From Adiantum capillus-veneris (Eukaryota > Streptophyta > Polypodiopsida > Polypodiales > Pteridaceae), in the NCBI GenBank assembly GCA_014529385.2, contig CM043970.1, forward strand, positions 40,233,279 to 40,297,278: 64,000 nt of DNA, written 5' to 3'. Each line of letters starts with the position of its first letter. Within the stretch, counting starts at the first letter, position 1. Under the pieces are notes generated by a model. That model did not search any database and was not told where the DNA came from. It saw nothing but the letters and a program-made list of their open reading frames with translations. A program made the translations under genes and the position numbers. Shown here in pieces: positions 22,743 to 32,115 of this stretch.

Positions 22743-23813
22743 GCTGTCGCTTCAATCTATGCTAAAAAGAGAAGACAAAAGGAATTTTTTGACAAACATG
22801 TGCGTACCAAAGAGTTCAAAACAGGTGATTATGTACTTGTTTATACCTTGAAGCAACATGCCAAGAAACTTAAAAAGCGAGGGATGGGACCATTTGTGAT
22901 TCATGATCCATCACAAAGTGGAGCTGTCAAGCTTGCTACATTAGCAGGTGAAGAAATGTCAAACTGGATTAGTGGGTGTCAACTAAGGAAATATCTTCTA
23001 CCCCTCACACAGGAGATGCTCCAACAAATTCATCAAGGAAAGCAAAGAATGAAGGAAAAAGAGAGAGTACGGGAGGAAGCTCAAGCCGAAGCACAAGAAC
23101 GCATTGCAAAAAGATGGCTTCTGCGACAACAACAACAAAGTAAACCACCATTGAGAATCAATGCCATTCGACTGATGAACTTGGAGGAGGAAACAATAGA
23201 GCCAATAATTACAGTCAAAGTGGGCAACAATCAAGTTGAATCAACAGCCTTTCTTGATTCAGGTGCTCAAGCAAATTTGATCTCTTACGGATTATACCAA
23301 CAACTCAAAGTCATAGATCAACTTCATCCTACCCCCCAAGTGCTGGAAAATAGCACATCACACCCATTGAAAACATTAGGATGGACTATATTGCATGTAC
23401 AGCTACCTCAATATATTAACCCACACAAATTCTATGTGGTGACAAATGAAAGCACACAACACCCAATGATGCTAGGGCAACCTTGGCAAAAATCATACAA
23501 TGTCCAGATAGACTGGAAAGCAAAGGCGGTCAAAATTCAGCACGAACATGAACAACAGGTGATAGCTTTTTCTCAGAAATACCATCATGATCAACTGCAA
23601 GCCATGCAATCACTGGCAACAGAGACAAAAGAACAAATACCATCAAAGACCACCATGAAACCAGAGACTAACAACCAGGTAAAAGCCAGCCATGCTAATC
23701 ACAGACAACTGAAGTCACTGGCCACAATGCAAAAATCTAGGCTACCAAAACAAGGTAAACGAGTATGGATGCGGAAGGATAGAAATGCAATGGCGAAAAA
23801 AAAAATAATGTAA
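22743..23813 (+). pseudogene. Integrase C-terminus fused to a second aspartic protease
   Basis: It continues the integrase frame to TAA 23811. The first 80 codons hold the integrase C-terminal domain (FKTGDYVLVYTLKQHAKK, MGPFVIHDPSQSGAVKLATL). A charged helix rich in Glu, Gln and Arg follows (about 23010-23140). Then a retropepsin-like domain begins: PIITVKVGNNQVESTAFLD, active-site FLDSGAQANLIS (DSGA near 23256), VVTNESTQHPMMLGQPWQ and YNVQIDWKAKAVKI. Both halves of the fold (DSG and the later hydrophobic-hydrophobic-LG motif) are present. A protease downstream of integrase is not the standard gypsy order. Sequence around DSGA differs from the first protease, so it does not look like a simple recent duplication. 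Confidence 0.85.
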
Positions 23814-24182
23814 CAACCGGATTCCAACAAAGTAGACGGTGCAACCCAAAACCAAGGTCATAAAACAGATATGGATCCCAAAGAAAATGCTTAGCCATAA
23901 CCCAAATGTCACTCACATTTGGATACCAAAGCAAAAGCCAAAGGAAATCCCTACGGTACAAGCAACAATGGAAAACAGACATCTGCAGGTCAACAAGGAG
24001 AACCGATATATGTGGATGCCGATGAGACTGACAAACTAGTGGCAAACAAGAAAGTGCCAAACCATCTACAAAAGTCGGTAGCACCAAACTACCAATGGAA
24101 AGCCAAGGCCATAAGGCCCATAGCTATCACATCCCAGCCAATTCTATCCTCAGAAATAGCTACGACTCCATCAACCGTGTAG
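23814..24182 (+). pseudogene. Tail of pol with repeated W-[IVM]-P-K motifs
   Basis: After the second protease, short Trp motifs recur in shifting frames: KRVWMRKDR (23757), KQIWIPKKM (about 23863), THIWIPKQKPKE (about 23917) and RYMWMPMR (about 24006). The minus-strand element has a similar motif after its protease (LVWVPKKERF, near 57150). The function is unknown; the reading ends by 24180. Confidence 0.5.
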
Positions 24183-24282
24183 GCAAAGCAATTGCCTCTT
24201 GCCAAAAAGACAATTAAACAGAGAGAAGTAGAGTTACAGCTGCTACTTGCAAAGAAAGCAGGAAGCCTCGACGGCGAATGCC

Positions 24283-24301
24283 AATAAGCATCTTGCTTAT
24301 T
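24283..24301 (+). other. Short perfect hairpin after pol
   Basis: AATAAGCA, a TCT loop, then TGCTTATT: eight-base perfect arms. It lies about 100 bp after the pol tail. It could be chance or an RNA 3' end structure; the A/T content makes it weak. Confidence 0.4.
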
Positions 24302-24454
24302 CCCTTCTCTTGCACAACATTAGTTTTTCCATGCATTGACCGAGTATGCATAAAATAGGGCCACATTAATCGGCCAGGCATTAGCACAACGTTTTCAACC
24401 TATGCACGGCACATACTCCGAGGCGAAACCTTGTCGTCCGGGAGGACTCCGACT

Positions 24455-24468
24455 AGGAGGGGGGGAGG
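24455..24468 (+). promoter_or_regulatory. Internal polypurine tract
   Basis: AGGAGGGGGGGAGG closely resembles the element's own 3' polypurine tract (AAGGAGGGGGGGGGA, 30582-30596). It lies between pol and the distal module. It could act as a central primer for plus-strand DNA, or mark the 3' end of a shorter ancestral element. No LTR start follows directly (the next bases are CATTCTC). Confidence 0.5.
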
Positions 24469-24647
24469 CATTCTCAATGCGGAACCAATAACAGAAACAA
24501 CAAAAAAGGGCATGATTTTTGACTATTTTAAGGGTTGACGTTTGATTGCGATATTTTCTGGAGTAACCCAAGTATATATGCCCTTATACAGCATGAAGCT
24601 ATAGGTATAGGGGGCGAAACGCCAAATCAAGCCCCTAGGTGTGTGTG

Positions 24648-24655
24648 TATATAAG
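24648..24655 (+). promoter_or_regulatory. Possible internal TATA box
   Basis: TATATAAG follows a short GT tract and is embedded in GC-richer sequence (GGGGGCGAAACGCC at 24610). It is a good plant TATA match about 2.4 kb upstream of the extra reading frame. It could start a separate RNA for that frame; one TATA match is weak evidence. Confidence 0.3.
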
Positions 24656-26064
24656 TAGAAATAGCCATTTTTCAAGAAAAATATTGGTAAAACGGAGAAA
24701 TCCGGCCATAAAAATTGCATGTGAGTGTATATAATGTGTTGCGGTGATGTTTGTGATCTATTATGATTTTTGGAAATTTTCTGGGTTTGATTTGCTATTT
24801 TCCTTTTAATTTTGTTAATTTTTGGCAGAAAAACTTCAAAAATACAAAAAGTAGGTGAAAAACAGTCGTAATGAAAAACAAAAAATATGAGGATGACCAG
24901 TAACTAAAGGACAACCTATGGTACAGTGGGGGTGCAATTATGAGACTGGAGCGAAAAGCGTGTTTTGGCCAGGTTTTGACCAAAATGACAAATTTCTGGT
25001 AAACAGGGCAAATAGAGTCCAAATCAAGAAATTTTTGAGCCTAAACTGCATCTCGTAGAAAGATAGGAGCACATCTCAAATTTCATGAAAAATGGTTTGG
25101 GGACCTCCATTATAAGAAATTTCCACCCCATTTTTAGCTCATTCTCACTATTGACCTTGTGGAGAGAGCTTCTGCCACCTAGAGCGGATCGACCTTCCAG
25201 CAGCTTCTACGACGCGCACGTCTACCCGACCAGATCCAGACATGAGAGGTAGGCTCACCACCTTGAGCTTTTCGCGCATGTTTGTCATTATGTCGTGAAA
25301 ACTACCGTAGAGGTCACACACAAAGCAAGCGGTAGAGACCTACAAGTAGAGACGGCGGCCTAACGGCTAACCCGAAAAGCAACAAGACTTCATCAACAGC
25401 TTACCCTAGTCTAGGAGACCAGTTTTGGATAGCCAAAGGTAGTGGGAAACCATCGAGAAAAACCCTAATTCTCAGAAACCCGCAAGAGGCCACCAAATGG
25501 GAAATCGGCGAAACGGCGACTAAATGCTACCAAAATTTATGGGTAGGAGCATCTCGACATGCTCGACAAGTCCATATGACCCGCATGACCAAAAAGTGAC
25601 CCGAAGCGGCACTAAACCTCAGAAACAGCATCAGACACACAAAGCGTCAAAAGGCACTTGCGGCCAAACTGTAAGTCCGTTTGCCACCAAACTTCACGAG
25701 CGGCTTTCCTAGACCATCAACAACCAAGTCCTATGGTGGTAGACCACCACAAATCATCAAAGGTATGTAAACGCAACCACGGGTGCTTCTAGAGCGACAA
25801 ATTGCCAAATGGAGCTCCGGTGAAGCCAAAGTCGACAAAAACCATACGGCAAGGATCCCCAAGGGATTGGGAAGCTATGGAGACCAACATCGAGAAATTT
25901 CATCGCCAAAAAGCACTCCAAAAGTTAGAAAACGTCTCGGAGGCTCTGAAGTCCACACAGGGAGTTATACTCTATCCATTTGACTTTTTTGAAATTAGGC
26001 TCAAAAGGGACTTAGGGGGGCAAAGGGCAAGCACTGGGAGCACTAACACTGAAAAAATCATAAG
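24656..26064 (+). other. Spacer between pol and distal module, no gene
   Basis: About 1.4 kb without a supported coding frame. Base composition changes around 25140, where GC-richer sequence begins (25150-25720). Nothing recognisable. Confidence 0.5.
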
Positions 26065-26065
26065 G

Positions 26066-26943
26066 AGACATCCTACGCGTAGGATGTCTCGAAGGCACTT
26101 TTTGGCACAAAACCCAACAATTTCTGTCATGCACATGTTCTGAATGACATTTACAAGCCCTACACCAAGTTTCATCACATTTGGACCAGATTTGACCTCA
26201 TATGCATGGAAAAACGCAAAGTTAGGGCATAGAGGCAATAATGGGCCATTGACCTACCAAATCTTGTCCAAATCTCATGAAACTTGGACAACACATTCAC
26301 ATACACATCAGGAAACCATCTGTGTGGTCAGGGAGTAAAAATGATGAATTAGACATCCTATGCGTAGGATGTCTAATGGACCTTTTTGGCATGGAAGGGA
26401 AGTTTTGTCATTCCAGATTTAATTACCTCATCAGCAAGAGCCCATGTGTCAAGTTTGAAGCCATTCTAATCACTTTTGACCCCCAACACCTTCAGGATAC
26501 ACTTTTTGAGCCCAAAAACACCTCACAGAGCCCTACAGGCATAAAATCTTATCCAAGTTCAAATCCAAGAACATAGCCATGTTCGATAGGCCAAGGACAA
26601 CCCACAGAACAAGTTTCATGCAATTCTGATGAAAAAGACATCCTACGCGTAGGATGTCTTCAGCACATATTTAGCCTTCTGTGCAAGAAATGACATCATA
26701 GGAGCCAATACCATGATGCATTGAGCCCAAATACCAAGTTTCAACCCATTTGGACATCAATTGCTACCCATGATGGACAACCTACCCAAATTGTGACCTA
26801 AAGCCTACATCAGCCCAAAAATCCACTTTTTGACATCCAAATTCAAATCCAAGCTTATAACCATGTTCCATGAGCCTTACACTATCTGCATGTCAAGTAT
26901 GAACCAATTCTAAAGAAAAAAACATCCTACGCGTAGGATGTTT
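26066..26943 (+). repeat. Palindrome cluster B: four copies at 284-285-bp intervals
   Basis: The same palindrome as in the leader occurs at 26066-26089 (symmetry extends to 26 bp), 26351-26374 (one central mismatch, TATGCGTA), 26636-26659 (26 bp) and 26920-26943. Start-to-start distances are 285, 285 and 284 bp, so these are units of a tandem array whose remaining sequence has strongly diverged. The last copy has A in place of G at position 2 and T in place of C at position 23, a paired change that keeps the symmetry perfect. The array ends about 165 bp before the extra reading frame. Confidence 0.95.
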
Positions 26944-27109
26944 AGATGGATTTTTTTTGGCCAGATTTGCACTATGAGCACATGCACAACTTCACAAGTT
27001 CCTTTTAAGCTATAATTTCAATTTTCAAGTCATTTGGATAAGAAAAACTCGGTTTCGCAGCTAATATGAAAAAAACGCTAACTTTGGATTACTGAGTGCA
27101 ACAGGATCT

Positions 27110-30100
27110 ATGGCAGCCTCGAAGTCACCGGCAAAGAAGAAAAGAATGACAATCAAAGATTATCTGGACGAGGTGGAACCTTTTGTCATTCCAGAGGGAA
27201 CACTAAAGCCCACCAGCACCTGGATACAGGAAGATGTGTTAGAGTCAAACGACCTAAAGATCTACTAGGGAGTGTTCAAAGACAATGAAGGCAATGTAAT
27301 AGAGCTGCCAATGCTGCCAAGAGAGCTCAATGAATTTGTCCGAAGCAAAATGGCCGGCTACTCGGAGAAAATTGACCTCCATAACTATTTCGAAGCAATA
27401 CAAGCAGGGGTGGACGTCAAAAGAGTATGGGAGTTTGTAACAAGCATCAAAGAGGATGGAGTGGCCAAGGTGACAGATTTGCACGGAAGACCCGATACAG
27501 AGATCATTATCACGGAGCGGGTTGTAGCCCATGCACTAGATCTCTCCAATCAGGGAGACAGTGTGACAAAACGAAGGGATGAAGTCAAGGTGTACAAAGA
27601 GAAAAAGGCCAATTACACCTTTGAAGACATCGCCAACCCAAAGGTGGCGATCATGAGCCAATTGTACAACCAGTACTTCCACATGTGCACGAAGAGGCCA
27701 CAGAAGTACAAGATGCCGCCATGTGCAATTGCCACAACGTTTACTTGGGCAATGACAAAAGGCACCCCAAAGATAATCAACTATGCGGCATACATACATG
27801 ACAGCTTGGTAAAAATGGGCAACAAAAATCCAACCTACATAGTGCCAGGAGAAATGATAACCAAGGTAATTTATGCAGCACTACACGCCAAGGGAAGGTG
27901 GCCTGAACCCCCATCTCAGAATGATTGGCTAAGGGTAAGGGAAGACAAAGAAGAGAAGCCACAACGAGCACCAAGGGTGGCTACGAGGTTGAAGAGACGG
28001 CTAGAGCCAGTTGCAGAGGAGTAACCTGAGCAGAAAAAAGGAAAAAAGGAATCTGCTCAAGTGCCGGCCAAAGAGACAAGATCACAAAGAGCGGCTAGAC
28101 TCGAGAGGCTGATGGAGAGTTTTCGAGCAGAAAGAGCCCTCAAGGGTGATTTAAACAAACTATGGAATCCCTCTCTTGAGTCTATGTTCGCATCATCCAG
28201 AAGAGTGCAGAGGGACCGCTTTGAAGACTATATCAAGAATTTAGAGATTCTTGATGCTGCAGCGGAAAACATTCCCCATGTCCCTTTCACCGAGGACGAA
28301 GTGGAGCAGATAAGGCAAACATTGCTAGATGAACAAGAAAGCTAAGAAAGGGAAAGAAAAACGAAAGCAGACAGAGACTTAAAGGGCAAACCTGCAGCTT
28401 TACCAGATAGCCCTAAACCAAGCCCACAGCCATCACCACCACCATCACCACCTCCTAGCATCCCTCCACTAGAAGATAAGGAGGCTGAGGACAATCAAGA
28501 AGAACACCCGGCTGAGGAGCAAGAGCAAAGTCAAGAACCTGAGCCCAAAGAAGAGGCCAAGCCTGCGTCTGAGAAAAAAGGACTAGATGAGTCATATTAT
28601 GCATTTCTGGACCTGCTAGCTACAGGCTATACAAGGGAAGAAGCCGCCACAGTCGCATTCGACTTGGCAAGGACAGGGCATAAAGAACAGATGCCAGGCA
28701 TCCGGCTAGTTGAGCTAAAGGAAATTGCTACCGACATGGTAGACCTGCACCCGCCCTCTAATGATTGGGACGTGGTGATGACAATGCTAGCTGTAATAAG
28801 AGCACAATCTATGGAATTAGACGAAGAATTGATAACTCTAAAGGCCACCAAAGAAAAGACCAAGATGGAAAGGGATACTCTACAGGCACAAAGCCAAGGA
28901 CAAAAAGAGAGAGAAGCTGACCTCCAAGCCAGCTTGGCAACGGCTCTACAAAACTGCCAAGCAAAGGAAGAATCAAATGAGGCAGCAGCAAAATGATTAC
29001 AAGCAGCGGAAGAAGAGTGTCTGCAACTCAGCAAGTCATTGCGAGATGCTGAAAAAGAATGGGATAATCTGACACTCCAGCTAGCAGAGGAAACTAAAGA
29101 AGTAGAGGCCATGAGGAATGCCAAGGAAAAGGCAGAGATAGAACAAGAAGCAAGCCTGGATGAAGTCCTTGAGCTCAAGGACCAGTTAAAAGTCAAAGAT
29201 CAAACCATCCAGAGGCTTCGAGCATCACCTGCTAGAGTTAGAGCTACGAGCTCGACTCAAATCATTTCCGAGAGTCAAATATATGAAGAGCAGATGAAGG
29301 AGCTGACTCTCGAGAAGAAGCAGAGGTTAATGATGGCTAAAGGTTCTATCGCAATGCAAACAAGAATGGAGGACAACCAAAAAGCCCTACAAGAAGAATT
29401 GGAGAGCATAAAGATAAAGCTCGAGGAGGCTGAAAAAGTAAACGCTGAACTCAATGACCTCCTCGTGACTATGGGCGGAGAAGCTGAAGCGGAAAAGCAG
29501 ACACTCCTCAAGAAAATTGAGGAGTTGAAAGGCCGGAAACAAGCAGAAGCAGAAAGCTCAGGGCTAGCTGCCAATGAGGGCATCGACCTCGACAATGTGG
29601 CAGATCCTGTGGACACACCCATGCCAGAGGAAAGCACAGCAGGATCCTCTCAAGAGCCACAGGATCTAACACAAGAAGAGGAGGAAAATTTTCGTAAGGC
29701 AATAGAGGCAGAGCTAAGAGAAAGCACAAAGGAAGCCTTGGAATGGGAGTAGAGGGTCTTCAAATCTATGACCATTCAGAAGATCGACGCCAGCAATCTC
29801 AGGCGTGAGTGTCTTCAACCCTCTCTCCCATATCCATTGCTGAAATATGAGGCAGCAACAATAAACAGGCGAATCAAAGAAGAGCCAACGGTCCCTCTCT
29901 ACAACGCAGACACCTCAAGGCCAGAAGGAGTTAAGCTCATAGTAGATTCTCAGCCAAAGTGGAGGAAGGCTTGGCTTACCAAGTACCCACAATACCTAAT
30001 CCACTTGGTAGAGGCACCTAAACATATCAGGGACAACCTCAGCTTCTGTACTCTACCAAGGGTTAGAACGTGGAAGGCACAAGAAATCTTACAAAGAAGC

Positions 30101-30544
30101 CAACTCACTTGGCTGAACTACCCAAAGCTGCCGGGCGTGAAGGCAGGTGAGAGAATAAGTGTACAATACATGGTGAAAACCCTAACGGGTGCCATAAAGT
30201 TGTCCACTGGCTCACCTGACCTTACATGCATTATGATGAGAAAGATCTGCAGAACCATCCTAGTAGTGTTTGAGACCTTCAAGCCACGCCAGGTGACTGA
30301 CAGTATATTCTTCTTCCAGGATACATACAGATGTGCTTATGATATGTCAGGTCAGCCTTCCAAGGAGGTGATACATGCGTTGTATCAAAGAATTATGTTT
30401 CTACCATCCTATCACCTCCAGGCTTTTGAAGAAGCATTCTACACGGGGTTCTTCACCATGCATACATATATCTTTGGCCCAACAATGCTGAATCTACATA
30501 CAAGGTACGAATCACTGCTAAAGATGTGGGAGGCTATAAGATGA
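27110..30544 (+). pseudogene. Extra long reading frame downstream of pol (about 1,144 codons)
   Basis: One frame from ATG 27110 to TGA 30542, interrupted only by TAG 27266, TAA 28022, TAA 28343, TGA 28994 and TAG 29750. N-terminal 300 residues: a mixed alpha/beta-like region (LPMLPRELNEFVRSKMAGYS, KVWEFVTSIKEDG-type, MPPCAIATTFTWAMTKGTPK) ending in basic residues. Next a Pro/Glu/Lys-rich linker (PSPQPSPPPSPPPS near 28420). From about 28790 to 29560 a long coiled coil rich in Glu, Lys, Leu and Ala. The C-terminal 260 residues (29768-30544) are again globular. I see no transmembrane segment, signal peptide or catalytic motif. The layout is vaguely like the plant gypsy-type transposon proteins with N-terminal domain and coiled coil (Pfam Transposase_28 and Transposase_32 groups), but I cannot confirm homology. 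It is an element gene by position, strand and containment between the LTRs. Confidence 0.78.
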
Positions 30545-30581
30545 AGCAAAGGATCAAGGCCATGTCGCGGACGACATGAAC

Positions 30582-30596
30582 AAGGAGGGGGGGGGA
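30582..30596 (+). promoter_or_regulatory. 3' polypurine tract of giant element
   Basis: AAGGAGGGGGGGGGA lies directly before TGTTAGAAGC, the 3' LTR start. It is the RNase-H-resistant primer for plus-strand DNA. Confidence 0.88.
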
Positions 30597-31524
30597 TGTT
30601 AGAAGCTGGACACACCCCACGGCATCTAACTACTCGGCGGACTATTATTTTTGTAATTATTCATTCATTAAGGAAAACCCGATTTTTCACCTTGTAAATA
30701 TTGGGACTTACAGAAGTTTCCAGATTGTATCCCAGTTTTGATAGTTAGATTGAGTAGATGGTTGATTTTGGAACTTTAGGGTTTGAGAAGTTGTAAGGTA
30801 TATATACCACTTTTTGACCTTAATGAAGGACCTTTTGTCATTTTAAACAAGTTTTAAGTCTGTGAGTGAGCGTACTGTGTACGTGAGAGAGAGTGTGAGC
30901 TTCGTCTTGACGCTGCGTATGCTACGGTGGTCGGAATCGAGTGCGAAGAAGTGCAGCGTGTTGGCCCCGACTAGAGCTACGAGCCGATACCAACATTGCA
31001 CGCGTACGGTCCGGCTTTGGGAGCTCCTTCTACTAGCTTCATCTGTTGTTTGGGTGAGCATACGTTATCTGATTTCGCATTGCAGCATATCCACGCGTTC
31101 ACATTGAGTAGAGCTACACATTAGGCACTTCAGATTTTGGAAACGAAGACCTGCAGATTTCGGCCAGACATCCTACGTGTTTTTGCACCGGGTGTTTTGG
31201 GTCGTGATTTTGGTTCATAGACCTTAGGGAGAGCGGCCTATAGGTAGTAGTAAGGTCTCCTTCAAGTTCTATGGTGTTTAGAAAGTGTTTGGTGTTCGGC
31301 TCTAGCAAGCGTTGTAGGAAGTATCCTCTTTTGCACTCTTGAAGGCTGTGACTTAGACAATTGGTAGGGACCTCTGTAGGAATTAGTTAGGAGTCGGTCA
31401 AGTGTAGGTTGACACCTTATGCTTGCTTCCACGCGCCTGCGGGTCGAGCTTCGTTCTTAGCTGACATTACTTGTTAGGTGAGTTCTCATTGTGCTGACGT
31501 CCGTCGCGGCGTATTCGTTCAACA
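30597..31524 (+). repeat. 3' LTR of giant element (928 bp)
   Basis: TGTTAGAAGCTGG to CGTTCAACA. It keeps TG...CA ends. It has about 20 extra bases near 31468 (ACTTGTTAGGTGAGTTCTC) relative to the 5' LTR. Most other differences from the 5' copy are C/T or G/A changes. The TATA palindrome is at 30797-30808 and the half-site AGACATCCTACG at 31166. Confidence 0.94.
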
Positions 31525-31529
31525 TATAC

Positions 31530-32115
31530 TCTCCTTGAGGTGCCCTAATGGAGGAATCTGGGACCCTAAGGAAGTGAAGTGTCATGTTGTCATGCTTATT
31601 GGGATGTCTAGGATTCTTTCTAAAAAATACAAATATATCTATGTAGGTGTGTCAAAGGGAACTTATATGTAATCTTCATAAAATACCTGCATATAGAAAC
31701 CTATGGCCCTAAGACCATAATGTGTCTCTTTGTGATGCTTATTGGCTTTTAGGCTTATTTCACACACCTACATAGAGCACGCTATGGCCCTAAGGCCATA
31801 TATTATACTTTTGGCTCACCTATTGGGCTATGTGGTGAACTTCTCACACCGCCATATAGAACCGTATGGCCTTAGGGATATATGATGCACATATAATCTC
31901 CATGAAGCATCTATATAGAGAAACCTACACTTCTAAGGCAATATAATGTTCTTTTTGCACCTATATCTAGAGAACCCTATGGACCTAGAGCCTTCATATG
32001 TCATTTTTTTATGTTTCTTGTGCTATCTATTTCCTTTTACGACACCTACAACAAAGCACCCTATGGCCACAAGGTGGTCTATGAACAAGTACAAAGCTAT
32101 GTATTGACAGACTTG
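31530..32115. repeat. Decayed tandem repeat, right part
   Basis: It continues the array from 11281-12314: words such as CCTATGGCCCTAAGACCATA and CACACCTACATAGAGCA recur near 31700, 31780, 31860 and 32060. The array is split by the giant element. Confidence 0.7.

Larger units (their letters stand above)
12320..31524 (+). mobile_element. Giant Ty3/gypsy LTR retrotransposon (19.2 kb) with extra distal module
   Basis: Bounded by LTRs 12320-13232 and 30597-31524 and by exact TATAC duplications (12315-12319, 31525-31529). Order: LTR, primer binding site, 1.6-kb leader with palindromes, gag, protease, RT, RNase H, double-H2C2 integrase, second protease, 2.9-kb spacer with palindromes, long extra reading frame, polypurine tract, LTR. 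There is no chromodomain. Size, the TGGCGCC-type primer site and an additional reading frame recall the Tat/Ogre and Athila group, but I did not see a recognisable second (archaeal-type) RNase H. LTRs differ by about 4% by eye, mostly transitions, so the insertion is moderately recent. Stops in gag, pol and the extra frame and a frameshift in the protease make this copy defective. Confidence 0.93.

Noticed and set aside
13782-26943. Palindromes as a CRISPR array or bacterial terminators
   Set aside because: Plant DNA, spacing not that of spacers, no cas genes, no U-tract after the stems.
27110-30544. The long distal frame as a host gene captured by chance
   Set aside because: It is on the element strand, ends at the polypurine tract, has element-like spacing and no introns, and shows the same level of decay as pol. 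Capture long ago remains possible but cannot be seen.
27110-30544. Distal frame as a retroviral envelope
   Set aside because: No signal peptide, no membrane-spanning segment and no furin-like site were seen.
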